From WGAB01 sp964406105 (GTDB taxonomy: Bacteria > Hydrothermota > Hydrothermia > WGAB01): DNA of 46,439 nucleotides. The stretch is from contig CAYOQK010000058.1 in NCBI GenBank assembly GCA_964406105.1, positions 1-46,439 on the forward strand, written 5' to 3'. The notes beneath the pieces are model-generated. The model saw only the letters and a list, made by a program, of their open reading frames with translations, ran no database searches and was not told the DNA's origin. The position numbers and the translations under genes were made by a program. This document shows positions 33,312 through 40,848 of this stretch, in pieces (position 1 is the stretch's first letter; each line of letters begins with the position of its first letter).

Positions 33312-34534
33312 AGGATCGGGCACTGGTGTTTTGGGAAGACAAGCAGTGGGTAAACCTTTACCCCTTAACCCTGTCCCACCCCACCTTTGAATTACGGGTA
33401 GGGATCCTAAGGGTTATGGAGAAGTGGAAGATCTACTTGGAAGAGGAGGAAGCCCTGGCCCACACCCGCGACTACCTCTGGCCGGTACTCCGAGAGCGAT
33501 ACCCTTGGCTCCAGGAAAACACGGTGGCCAGCGAATACTGGGTGATCAACGGTCGGGCACTTCCCGACCCCCTGCTCCTGGACCTATTGTGGGATCTGGA
33601 ACCCAACACGGGCGTGTTTGAGGGCAAAGAATTCGTGGCAGCGAGGCTCCGCCGTAGCGCATGGCTCTTGGTTCGGCAGGGGGAGCCCCTGGAGGCGGTT
33701 CTGGAACGTCGGGTGGCCATTGAGGGCGTTCTGTTTTCCTACCTGTGGGACCTCATCCTCCGCAACCCCCAAGAGATCCAGCGGGACCTCAGCATCGTGC
33801 CCTATGCGGAGCTCTTCCAACCCCTGGACCCCACCGTTAAAGTGCTGGGTGAACGGGTGTACACGGGGCACGATGTTTTTGTGGATCCCTATGTGGTGTT
33901 GGACGCTCGGGAGGGCCCCATCTTTCTGGGTGATGGCGTTCGGATCCGGCCCTTCACCTATATCCAAGGGCCCGCCGCCATTCTGGAACACTCTTTGGTG
34001 AAACCCGGTAGCCGGATCGGCGAGGGCACCACCATCGGACCGGTGTGCAAAGTGGCCGGTGAGATTGAAGCATCCATCCTTTTGGGCTACAGCAACAAAC
34101 AACACGAGGGATTCCTGGGACATAGTTACATCGGGGAATGGGTGAACCTGGGCGCAGGGACCAACAACAGCGATCTGAAAAACAACTACCAACCGGTACG
34201 GGTTCAACTGCCGCATGGCACGGTGGACACCCGGCAAACCTTCGTGGGCCTTATGGCTGGTGATCACGTGAAGGCCGGCATCAACACCATGTTCAACACG
34301 GGCACCGTGGTGGGCTTTGGGGCCAACGTGTTTGACGCCGGATTCCCGCCCAAGTTCATCCCCAGTTTCGCCTGGGGCGGCAAACAGGGCTTTGACACCT
34401 ATGACCTGGGGAAGTTCCTGGCCACCGCCCGCCGGGTCATGGCCCGCCGCGAGGTGGAACTCACCGACGCATACCGGCAAATGGTGCATGCCCTGTTTGA
34501 ACTCACCCAGCCCGAGCGTGCGGGCAGCGTATAA
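33308..34534 (+). CDS. GlmU-like putative sugar-nucleotidyltransferase with left-handed beta-helix
   Basis: 408 residues; the ATG overlaps the previous stop. The N-terminal ~200 residues (ALVFWEDKQWVNLYPLTLSH, RPTFELRVGI-like) are a reduced nucleotidyltransferase-like domain, and the C-terminal ~200 form a hexapeptide-repeat left-handed beta-helix with FLGDGVRIRPFTYIQGPA, GSRIGEGTTIG, GEIEASILLGYSNKQHEGFLG and INTMFNTGTVVGFGANVF. It matches the 'putative sugar nucleotidyltransferase' group related to GlmU found in Bacteroidota relatives; it may make a UDP-sugar for the envelope. The stop codon lies within the next gene's TATAAT box. Confidence 0.85.
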   Translation: MKDRALVFWEDKQWVNLYPLTLSHPTFELRVGILRVMEKWKIYLEEEEALAHTRDYLWPVLRERYPWLQENTVASEYWVINGRALPDPLLLDLLWDLEPNTGVFEGKEFVAARLRRSAWLLVRQGEPLEAVLERRVAIEGVLFSYLWDLILRNPQEIQRDLSIVPYAELFQPLDPTVKVLGERVYTGHDVFVDPYVVLDAREGPIFLGDGVRIRPFTYIQGPAAILEHSLVKPGSRIGEGTTIGPVCKVAGEIEASILLGYSNKQHEGFLGHSYIGEWVNLGAGTNNSDLKNNYQPVRVQLPHGTVDTRQTFVGLMAGDHVKAGINTMFNTGTVVGFGANVFDAGFPPKFIPSFAWGGKQGFDTYDLGKFLATARRVMARREVELTDAYRQMVHALFELTQPERAGSV

Positions 34535-34535
34535 T
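34530..34535 (+). promoter_or_regulatory. -10 box overlapping the GlmU-like stop codon
   Basis: TATAAT, whose inner TAA is the preceding gene's stop codon. A leader of about 28 nt then carries GGAGG (34558-34562) before the ATG at 34570. Confidence 0.6.
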
Positions 34536-34569
34536 TGGGCTTACCCAAAAGCCAACTGGAGGTTCCGGC

Positions 34570-36309
34570 ATGAAGAAGTGGATGTGGACGCTTTTGTTGG
34601 GTGTGGCTGCACTCCACGCCCAAACGGTGGTGAGCATTTACGACATCCAATACACCACCGATCCCTCGGGCGATTCGCCCTACGTAGGCCAGGTGGTCAC
34701 CACCTATGGAATCGTTACCGCTGCCTTTGGCACCAACCTGGTGTTCATTGAAGAACGGCCTGGCGGTGCCTGGCACGGGATCCTGATCTACCGGGGCAAC
34801 AACACCGAGCCCCCGGTACAGGTGGGCGACAGTGTGACGGTGACCGGTGAGGTGGCTGAGTACTACAACATGACCGAGATCAACATCTCCCAGGGCTCGC
34901 TCACGGTGTTGGCCTCAGGGCTGACGCCCCCTGGGCCCACGCTCCTCAGCACCGGTGAGGTAAACCAGGAGATGTACGAGGGTGTGTTCGTGCGCGTGGA
35001 AAACGCCACCTGCACCGAAATGCCAAACCAGTATGGCGAGTGGTACGTGGACGATGGTTCCGGCCCCGTGCAGATTGACGACCTGGGAGTCGCATACACC
35101 CCGCAAATCGGTGCCGTTTACAACATCCAGGGACCCGTGCGGTTCAGCTACGGCGAGTTTGAAATTGATCCCCGCACCGAGAGCGACATTGAGTACCTGG
35201 GCGGTGGTCAAAACCTGCCCCCGAACATCCACAACATCGGTCGGATCCCGGGCACCCCTGGCCCCAACGAGGCCGTGGTCGTGTTTGCGGACATCACCGA
35301 TGAAAGTGCAGTGACCAACGACGCGCTGTACTACGCTGTGAACAGCCCTACGGGGTTCACCGAGGTGGCCCACGACTCGGTGGTGGGCACCACCTATTTC
35401 TACACCCTACCTGGCCAACCCCTGGGCACCCAGGTGTTCTACTTCCTTTGGGCTCAAGACGATTCCGGCGCCAGCGCCGTCTCCGACACCTTCAGTTACA
35501 CCGTGATGGAACTGCCCCCGGTCAAGATCAACGAGGTCATGTACGACCTGGCCAACGACGGCAGCCAAGGGTCTGAGCCCTACGGCGAGTGGATTGAACT
35601 GTACAATGCCGGAGCACAAGACGTGGACCTCTCGGGTTGGATCCTGACGGACATCAACGATCCCGACACCACCTACGAGGGACGGTTTGTTTTCCCTAAC
35701 GGCACCATCCTTCCTGCGGGTGGGTTTCTGGTGCTCACCCACACGGCAGACACCTTCCTGCAGTACTTCTCGGTGCCCCAAGGGGTTCCCGTGCTCTCTT
35801 ACGGGGTGGGCGACGGGGACTACCTGCGGCTGAGCAATGCCGGCGACGACGTGCACCTGTACATGGCTGACGGCACCGAGGTGGACGCCATGTGGTACGG
35901 CAGCGGAGGGCAGATGGGAAGCACCCACGCAGCGCCCGACGTGGATCCCGGCATGTCGCTGATCCGGTACCCCGATGGCCAAGACACCGACGTCCCTGAG
36001 CTGGACTTCATGGGCGCCGATTCTCTGACTCCCGGTTGGGGGAACTACGTAGCCGTAGCTGAAGAGCTTCAACCTCCCCAGTTCACCGTGCAGGTACGCA
36101 CCTCTGGCCTGCAAGGAGTGGTGTTCCTGTTGCCCCACCGCACCACCTATCGCTTAGGGGTGTACACCGTGGCAGGCCAAGAGATTCTGCACCGGGAGGG
36201 CACAGGTCAAAGGATCCAGCTTTCGGGAACCCTGCCCGCGGGGGTTTACCTCTACCGGCTGCACACGGGGCAGGGGCAAGCCTGGGGTCGCTTCGTCATC
36301 CTGAGATAG
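34570..36309 (+). CDS. Secreted protein with OB-fold, lamin-tail domain and C-terminal sorting-like domain
   Basis: 579 residues; ATG at 34570 with GGAGG 7 nt upstream. A signal peptide ends at LHAQ. Residues ~20-200 look like an OB-fold of the kind seen in secreted nucleases (IYDIQYTTDPSGDSPYVGQVV, VGDSVTVTGEVAEYYNMTEI), followed by an Ig-like stretch. Residues ~315-485 are a lamin-tail domain (VKINEVMYDL, EWIELYNAGAQDVDLSGWIL, DPGMSLIRYPDG), and the last ~75 residues a type-IX-style domain ending PAGVYLYRLHT. No nuclease catalytic domain is present. It is probably exported and surface-bound; function unknown. Confidence 0.8.
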   Translation: MKKWMWTLLLGVAALHAQTVVSIYDIQYTTDPSGDSPYVGQVVTTYGIVTAAFGTNLVFIEERPGGAWHGILIYRGNNTEPPVQVGDSVTVTGEVAEYYNMTEINISQGSLTVLASGLTPPGPTLLSTGEVNQEMYEGVFVRVENATCTEMPNQYGEWYVDDGSGPVQIDDLGVAYTPQIGAVYNIQGPVRFSYGEFEIDPRTESDIEYLGGGQNLPPNIHNIGRIPGTPGPNEAVVVFADITDESAVTNDALYYAVNSPTGFTEVAHDSVVGTTYFYTLPGQPLGTQVFYFLWAQDDSGASAVSDTFSYTVMELPPVKINEVMYDLANDGSQGSEPYGEWIELYNAGAQDVDLSGWILTDINDPDTTYEGRFVFPNGTILPAGGFLVLTHTADTFLQYFSVPQGVPVLSYGVGDGDYLRLSNAGDDVHLYMADGTEVDAMWYGSGGQMGSTHAAPDVDPGMSLIRYPDGQDTDVPELDFMGADSLTPGWGNYVAVAEELQPPQFTVQVRTSGLQGVVFLLPHRTTYRLGVYTVAGQEILHREGTGQRIQLSGTLPAGVYLYRLHTGQGQAWGRFVILR

Positions 36310-36318
36310 GGGGCGGCG

Positions 36319-37455
36319 ATGCCGGCGGTGGTCCATCTTAAGGATCCCAGATACCAACGGCTTCAGGCGTACCGCCGATGGATGCGGCAACAGCGACTGA
36401 ACCTCTCACTGATCACCCACCTGCCCAACATCCGGTACCTGACAAACTTCAGCGGATCCGCCGCCTACCTGGTGGTTCAACCGCGTCGGGCCTTCTTCGT
36501 GACCGATTTCCGGTACCGAGAGCAGGCTCAGCAGGAGGTGTATCCGTGGTTTGAGGTGCGAGTACCCCGGGAGGTACTGCGGGAGGTGTTCCGTCTGCTC
36601 CGATCCGGAGGGGCCCACCGACGGATCGGCGTAGAGGCGGATCACATCACCCTGCGGTTCTACCAACAGATTCAGGCCCAGGTGATACGCCGCAGCTCGC
36701 GGGAACTGGTGCCCCACGAAGACCACCTCTTGCGACTGCGGGCTGTAAAAGACGAAGACGAAATCGCCAGGATCCGCAAAGCCCAGGAGATCACCGATCG
36801 CATCTTTGAAGACCTCCTGAACCTGGTAGAACCTGAGCGCATGACCGAGTTGGACCTGGCCGCAGAAATGGAATACCGCATGAAGAAGTACGGGGCCTCA
36901 GGCCCTTCGTTTCCTACCATCGTGGCTTCAGGAACCCACACTGCACTGCCCCACGCCCAACCGAGGAACGTGAAGATCGCCCACAACGCTCCTCTGCTCG
37001 TGGACTTCGGCTGTGTGTACCAGGGGTATGCCTCAGACATGACCCGCACCGTATGGATTGGCTCGCAGGTGGACCCGGAGTTTGAAAAAATCTACCACAT
37101 CGTCAACGACGCCCGAGCCCGAGCCATTGAAGCGGCCCACGTGGGGATGAACACCGCGGATCTGGACGAGGTGGCCCGCGCCTACATCCGCAGCAAGGGG
37201 TATGGCGAGGCCTTCGGCCACTCCCTGGGCCACGGTGTGGGCCTGGAGATCCACGAGGCACCATGGCTGGCACCCCGTCGGGGCAAACGCCCCGAACAGT
37301 TCATCTCGCGGCTCCAGGCTGGCAATGTGGTGACCATTGAACCAGGTATTTACCTGCCCCATTTAGGCGGTGTGCGCATTGAAGACCTGGTGGTGATCCG
37401 GGAGGACCATGTGGAGGTCCTCACCCGCTCGCCCCGGGAACTCCTGCGCCTGTAG
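36319..37455 (+). CDS. Xaa-Pro aminopeptidase/M24B metallopeptidase
   Basis: 378 residues. The N-terminal creatinase-like domain (LSLITHLPNIRYLTNFSGSA) precedes the pita-bread catalytic domain carrying all five metal ligands: Asp in LLVDFGCVYQGYASDMTRT (two), His in FGHSLGHGVGLEIHE, Glu in VVTIEPGIY and Glu in GGVRIEDLV. It should remove N-terminal residues before proline in the cytoplasm. The ATG at 36319 has only a weak purine stretch upstream and follows the previous stop by 9 nt. The order M24 peptidase-efp-accB is common in bacteria. Confidence 0.93.
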   Translation: MPAVVHLKDPRYQRLQAYRRWMRQQRLNLSLITHLPNIRYLTNFSGSAAYLVVQPRRAFFVTDFRYREQAQQEVYPWFEVRVPREVLREVFRLLRSGGAHRRIGVEADHITLRFYQQIQAQVIRRSSRELVPHEDHLLRLRAVKDEDEIARIRKAQEITDRIFEDLLNLVEPERMTELDLAAEMEYRMKKYGASGPSFPTIVASGTHTALPHAQPRNVKIAHNAPLLVDFGCVYQGYASDMTRTVWIGSQVDPEFEKIYHIVNDARARAIEAAHVGMNTADLDEVARAYIRSKGYGEAFGHSLGHGVGLEIHEAPWLAPRRGKRPEQFISRLQAGNVVTIEPGIYLPHLGGVRIEDLVVIREDHVEVLTRSPRELLRL

Positions 37456-37458
37456 AAT
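37453..37458 (+). promoter_or_regulatory. -10 box overlapping the M24 peptidase stop codon
   Basis: TGTAGAAT, with TAGAAT at 37453-37458. Its TAG is the stop codon of the peptidase gene. It would drive efp-accB; no -35 is visible. Confidence 0.5.
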
Positions 37459-37491
37459 TGACAGCCGTATCCAAAGGTAAGGAGTAGCACC

Positions 37492-38043
37492 ATGCCGGAA
37501 TTCAGAACCGGAATGGCCATCAAGTGGAACGACGAGATCTACCTGGTGCTGGATTACCAGCACCAGCACATGGGACGGGGAGGTGCCACCACGCGGGTGA
37601 AGTTGAAGAACGTGCAAACGGGAGCCGTGCGTGAGGTCACCTTCCGGGAGTCCGATCGGTTTGAGGAGATTCGGTTGGAACGCCGTCCGGCCAATTTCTC
37701 TTACAGCACCGGCGACCACTATCACTTCTACGACACCGAAACCTACGAAGAGGTGGTGTTTGATCGGTCCCAAATTGAGGACGCCCTGGGTTTCCTCAAG
37801 GAGGGCATAGAGGTCAACATCCTGTACGCCGAGGGGCGGCCCATCGGCTTGGAACTGCCCTTCCACGTAGAACTGGAAGTGGTGGAAACCGACCCAGGTC
37901 TCAAGGGCGACACGGCATCGGGTGGGTCCAAACCGGCCAAGTTGGAAACCGGCATCGTGGTCCAGGTTCCCCTTTTCGTGCAGGTGGGTGACATCGTGCG
38001 GGTGGACACCCGCACGGGCAAGTACATTGAGAGGGTGAAGTAG
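37492..38043 (+). CDS. efp: Elongation factor P
   Basis: 183 residues, standard three-domain EF-P, which rescues ribosomes stalled at polyproline. ATG at 37492 with TAAGGAG 7 nt upstream. It shows the FRTGMAIKWNDEIYLVLDYQ start, VETDPGLKGDT and the KVDTRTGxYxxR-type end (VRVDTRTGKYIERVK). The tip loop reads QHMGRGGATTR, so the residue equivalent to the modified Lys34 of E. coli is Arg; Thermotoga EF-P has the same HFMGRG type. Whether it is modified is unknown, and no earP or epmA gene is in the window. accB follows 2 nt after the stop. Confidence 0.96.
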   Translation: MPEFRTGMAIKWNDEIYLVLDYQHQHMGRGGATTRVKLKNVQTGAVREVTFRESDRFEEIRLERRPANFSYSTGDHYHFYDTETYEEVVFDRSQIEDALGFLKEGIEVNILYAEGRPIGLELPFHVELEVVETDPGLKGDTASGGSKPAKLETGIVVQVPLFVQVGDIVRVDTRTGKYIERVK

Positions 38044-38045
38044 CC

Positions 38046-38519
38046 TTGAAACTGGATTTTGACGCCATTCGGAAACTCGTGGAGCTTATGGAGCAAAAGG
38101 GGCTGGAGGAGTTTGTGATCCGAGAGGGCGATGCCCTGCTCCGGATCGTAAGACAGCGGACGCAAGGGGGCGTGCCCGTGGCTCCTCCGCCCCCTGCGCC
38201 GGCAGCACCGGCCCCGGAGGCGGCTCCCTCGGCCAAGCCGGAGGCCAAGGAACCAACGGAATCTCCGGAAAAGCGCGGACTGGTTCCGGTACGCTCACCC
38301 ATCGTGGGCACCTTTTACCGGCGGCCCGCCCCGGACCAACCGCCCTATGTGGAGGTGGGGGACATCGTAGAACCCGGCCAAATCCTGTGCATCGTGGAGG
38401 CCATGAAGGTGATGAATGAGATCCCCTCGGAGGTGCGGGGCCGCATCGTGGAGATTCCGGTGGAGGATGCCACACCGGTAGAGTACGGCCAGGTGCTCTT
38501 TTGGATTGAGCCCCTGTAG
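38046..38519 (+). CDS. accB: Biotin carboxyl carrier protein of acetyl-CoA carboxylase
   Basis: 157 residues from a TTG at 38046, right behind efp. It has an N-terminal helix (DFDAIRKLVELMEQKGLEEF), an Ala/Pro-rich mobile linker (residues ~44-78) and a C-terminal biotinyl domain with SPIVGTFYRRPAP and EAMKVMNEI, where the lysine is biotinylated. It carries CO2 for malonyl-CoA synthesis. accC, the usual downstream partner, is absent; dprA converges on it from the other strand after 3 nt. Confidence 0.95.
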   Translation: MKLDFDAIRKLVELMEQKGLEEFVIREGDALLRIVRQRTQGGVPVAPPPPAPAAPAPEAAPSAKPEAKEPTESPEKRGLVPVRSPIVGTFYRRPAPDQPPYVEVGDIVEPGQILCIVEAMKVMNEIPSEVRGRIVEIPVEDATPVEYGQVLFWIEPL

Positions 38520-38522
38520 GCC

Positions 38523-39422
38523 TTAGAGGCCGAGTTCGTCACGGAGCCGCGCAAGCAACTCCTGCAAAGTGCGAAAGGGCACGGCTCCCCGCCGTAGCAG
38601 CCGGGGGTTGGCCAAGTCTCGCCCGTGGCGGTCCCAAAGCAACACAACTTTGCCGGTCTCCAAACCTCGGAGGAACTGGCGTTCCATGTTTCCGCCTTCG
38701 TAAATCTCAAAGCCCACCAGCACATCGGCCAGGGTTCCGATGAGGTCGTCGCGGATCATTCCGGAACCCGGGGTTCCCATGTCGTCCGGGGCTGAGGGAG
38801 TGATGAGCATCTGGGAACCAGCCAACCTCCGAACCCACCGGCTTTCCAGAAGCATGCGGATTCCCCGGTCGCCCACCAGGATCACCGGGCATCCGGCCTG
38901 CACCGCCTCCTCTGCACAGGCCCGATAGGCGGCACGAAAGGGGCTGGTGACCACACAAACCTTGAGATCCCGAAGCACCGCAGCTGCGGCTTCTCGGAGC
39001 AAGGCTGCGGTGTCCTCCCGAAGGAACCGGGAATTGAGGAAGGCGATTCGGGGCCGCTGAGCCCATAGACCTTGAGGGCCCCGGCCGTAAATCAGGGGAA
39101 CCCGGTAGGGCAAGGTCCGGAACTCTGGGGGATACCGAGGATCCGTATAGGTCAGAAACCAAACGTCGTTTCGGCGGAGCCACTCCATCAACTCCCGGGT
39201 GCGGGAAAGGTGGGTGTTCACGTGATGCTCCAGATAGTGCACCACCGGAGCCGGAAGGTCGTACTTCTTGCGCCAAAGGTCGGGGGACTCGCGGAAAAAG
39301 GTTTCGGGGGCTGCCTGGTGCCGATGCAGGACCTCCAGAATTCGGGCCACCCGGGCCATCCGGACCCCCGGCAAAGTGTGCAAGGCCAACAGCCAGAACT
39401 CAGGCGTTGCTTCTAAGGCCAT
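38523..39422 (-). CDS. DprA-like DNA-processing protein (divergent)
   Basis: 299 residues. The N-terminal part has a helical, SAM-like segment (WLLALHTLPGVRMARVARIL) and the DprA lead-in YTDPRYPPEFRTLPYRVPLIYGRG-like block. A Rossmann-type domain follows in the correct order but with degraded signatures: RIAFLNSR instead of VGSRxxxxYG, VVTSPFRAAYRACAEEA instead of the SGLAxGID motif, and GMIRDDLIGTLADVLVGFE instead of RNRIIAGLS. DprA loads RecA on incoming single-stranded DNA. The degraded motifs leave open whether this copy still binds DNA. The start overlaps the upstream propeller gene's end by 10 nt. Confidence 0.78.
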   Translation of the reverse strand: MALEATPEFWLLALHTLPGVRMARVARILEVLHRHQAAPETFFRESPDLWRKKYDLPAPVVHYLEHHVNTHLSRTRELMEWLRRNDVWFLTYTDPRYPPEFRTLPYRVPLIYGRGPQGLWAQRPRIAFLNSRFLREDTAALLREAAAAVLRDLKVCVVTSPFRAAYRACAEEAVQAGCPVILVGDRGIRMLLESRWVRRLAGSQMLITPSAPDDMGTPGSGMIRDDLIGTLADVLVGFEIYEGGNMERQFLRGLETGKVVLLWDRHGRDLANPRLLRRGAVPFRTLQELLARLRDELGL

Positions 39423-40843
39423 ACAAACACCACACCACGTTCTCCGGCGATGGCCAGGGTGTCTCCGTTAAGCGATACCCTCTCATAGGCACCCAGGTTG
39501 GGGAGGTTCGGCCCCAGAGCCCGCCAATGGCCACGGGACCGCTCAAAATCATACACACTCACCGCACTGGCCACCAAGATGTGCCGTGCGTTCACCGCCA
39601 GATCCCGCAGGGGCTGACCCACAGGGGCAAAGGGCAGGGGCAGGTACCGGAAAACGGTATCGCCAGGCACCCAAGACACCAACCCCTCGGTGCCTGCCAG
39701 CCACACGGTATCTCGGAATGCCACCCCGACATCACTCACCTCTGGGGAAAGCCAACCGCGGGGATCCACAATCCGAAGGGGCGGTAGGGTATCGGCGGGG
39801 AGGTACACCACACCCTCTTGGGTCAGGGCCACCAGTCCCCTGTGGGTAGGCAGTACCCGGAACACCTCCACTCCGGTGAGCACCTGGGCATCGTTCAGCC
39901 GGTATGCTCCCCTCTGGGTGGCCACCCAGAGGGTGCCTTCATGCCAGGCCAAGTGGTTCACCCACGTCATGTGTGCGGGAAGCCTGGGCCAGGAGAACTG
40001 GCCCTGCTGGTACCGATAGATGCCGCGAGACGTGCCGATCCATAAAGCCTCCGGGGTCCAGAGGCAGGTTTGCACCTCGGCCGCGGGAAAGTCGGGCCGG
40101 GCCCCTGCTCGGATCACCTGGGTGAACTTATCGCGCCAGTGGTTTAACGCGTAAGGGGTGGCAATCCACCACGTGCCGTTGGGGGTCACGCTCAAACCGG
40201 TGACCGGTCCGGGCCAAAGGCCGGGGTTCACGGAATCCACGGGCACCGTCATCCGGACATCGTAGATCCACACGCCCAGGCCATCGGTGCCAACGTACAC
40301 CCGGCCCCAGGCGATCACCATAGAGGTGAATTCCACCTCCCCCACATCGGGAAACCAGCGTTGAAAGGGCATCAGGAATCCCACCCGGGGGTCCTGGTGG
40401 GACACCTCTGCCCGGGGTCCGCACCATGCCACCTCTGGGGGCACGGTTGCCCTTTCCTCCAGCAAAAACCCTGAGAAGTTCCGTCGTTCTACCCGGCCAT
40501 CCGCATATTCCAACCAAAGGGCACGGGGGCCGATGCCCAGGCTAACCGGGGAAACCGGCAAGGAGGTGAGAGGCGTGGGTTGGGGCTGTTGCAGCACCCA
40601 TCGGTACAGTTGCTGCCCCATCACGAAGTACACCACCTGCGCACCAAGTTCGGCCACAGCCAGGGATACCGGCTCTGGGGTGATCCGGCGGTCCAAGAGT
40701 TGCTGAAGGTTCACGTCGTACAGGAACACACCGCCGGCGGTGGAAGCCACCAGCACCGGGTTTTGCACGAAAAGGGCGTGAACCTTTCCGAAGGCTCCCA
40801 CCTGTACAACGGTTGCCGTGAGAACCCCCAACAGGAACCCCAT
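39413..40843 (-). CDS. Exported beta-propeller protein of unknown function
   Basis: 476 residues. A weak hydrophobic N-terminus (MGFLLGVLTATVVQVGAFG) may be a signal peptide. The rest repeats a ~45-residue unit with an 'LWVAT..G.YR' motif (TWWIATPYALNHW, ALWIGTSRGIYRY, TLWVATQRGAYRL, VWLAGTEGLVSW), as in two-component regulator propellers. No kinase or DNA-binding domain is attached. It lies 5 nt downstream of nnr and overlaps dprA, so it is probably co-transcribed with both, but no functional link is evident. Confidence 0.75.
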   Translation of the reverse strand: MGFLLGVLTATVVQVGAFGKVHALFVQNPVLVASTAGGVFLYDVNLQQLLDRRITPEPVSLAVAELGAQVVYFVMGQQLYRWVLQQPQPTPLTSLPVSPVSLGIGPRALWLEYADGRVERRNFSGFLLEERATVPPEVAWCGPRAEVSHQDPRVGFLMPFQRWFPDVGEVEFTSMVIAWGRVYVGTDGLGVWIYDVRMTVPVDSVNPGLWPGPVTGLSVTPNGTWWIATPYALNHWRDKFTQVIRAGARPDFPAAEVQTCLWTPEALWIGTSRGIYRYQQGQFSWPRLPAHMTWVNHLAWHEGTLWVATQRGAYRLNDAQVLTGVEVFRVLPTHRGLVALTQEGVVYLPADTLPPLRIVDPRGWLSPEVSDVGVAFRDTVWLAGTEGLVSWVPGDTVFRYLPLPFAPVGQPLRDLAVNARHILVASAVSVYDFERSRGHWRALGPNLPNLGAYERVSLNGDTLAIAGERGVVFVWP

Positions 40844-40848
40844 CGTGG

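Noticed and set aside
34535..34548. Small inverted repeat TTGGG/CCCAA just after the TATAAT box
   Set aside because: Only five base pairs, and half of it lies upstream of the likely transcription start, so it is unlikely to form in the mRNA.
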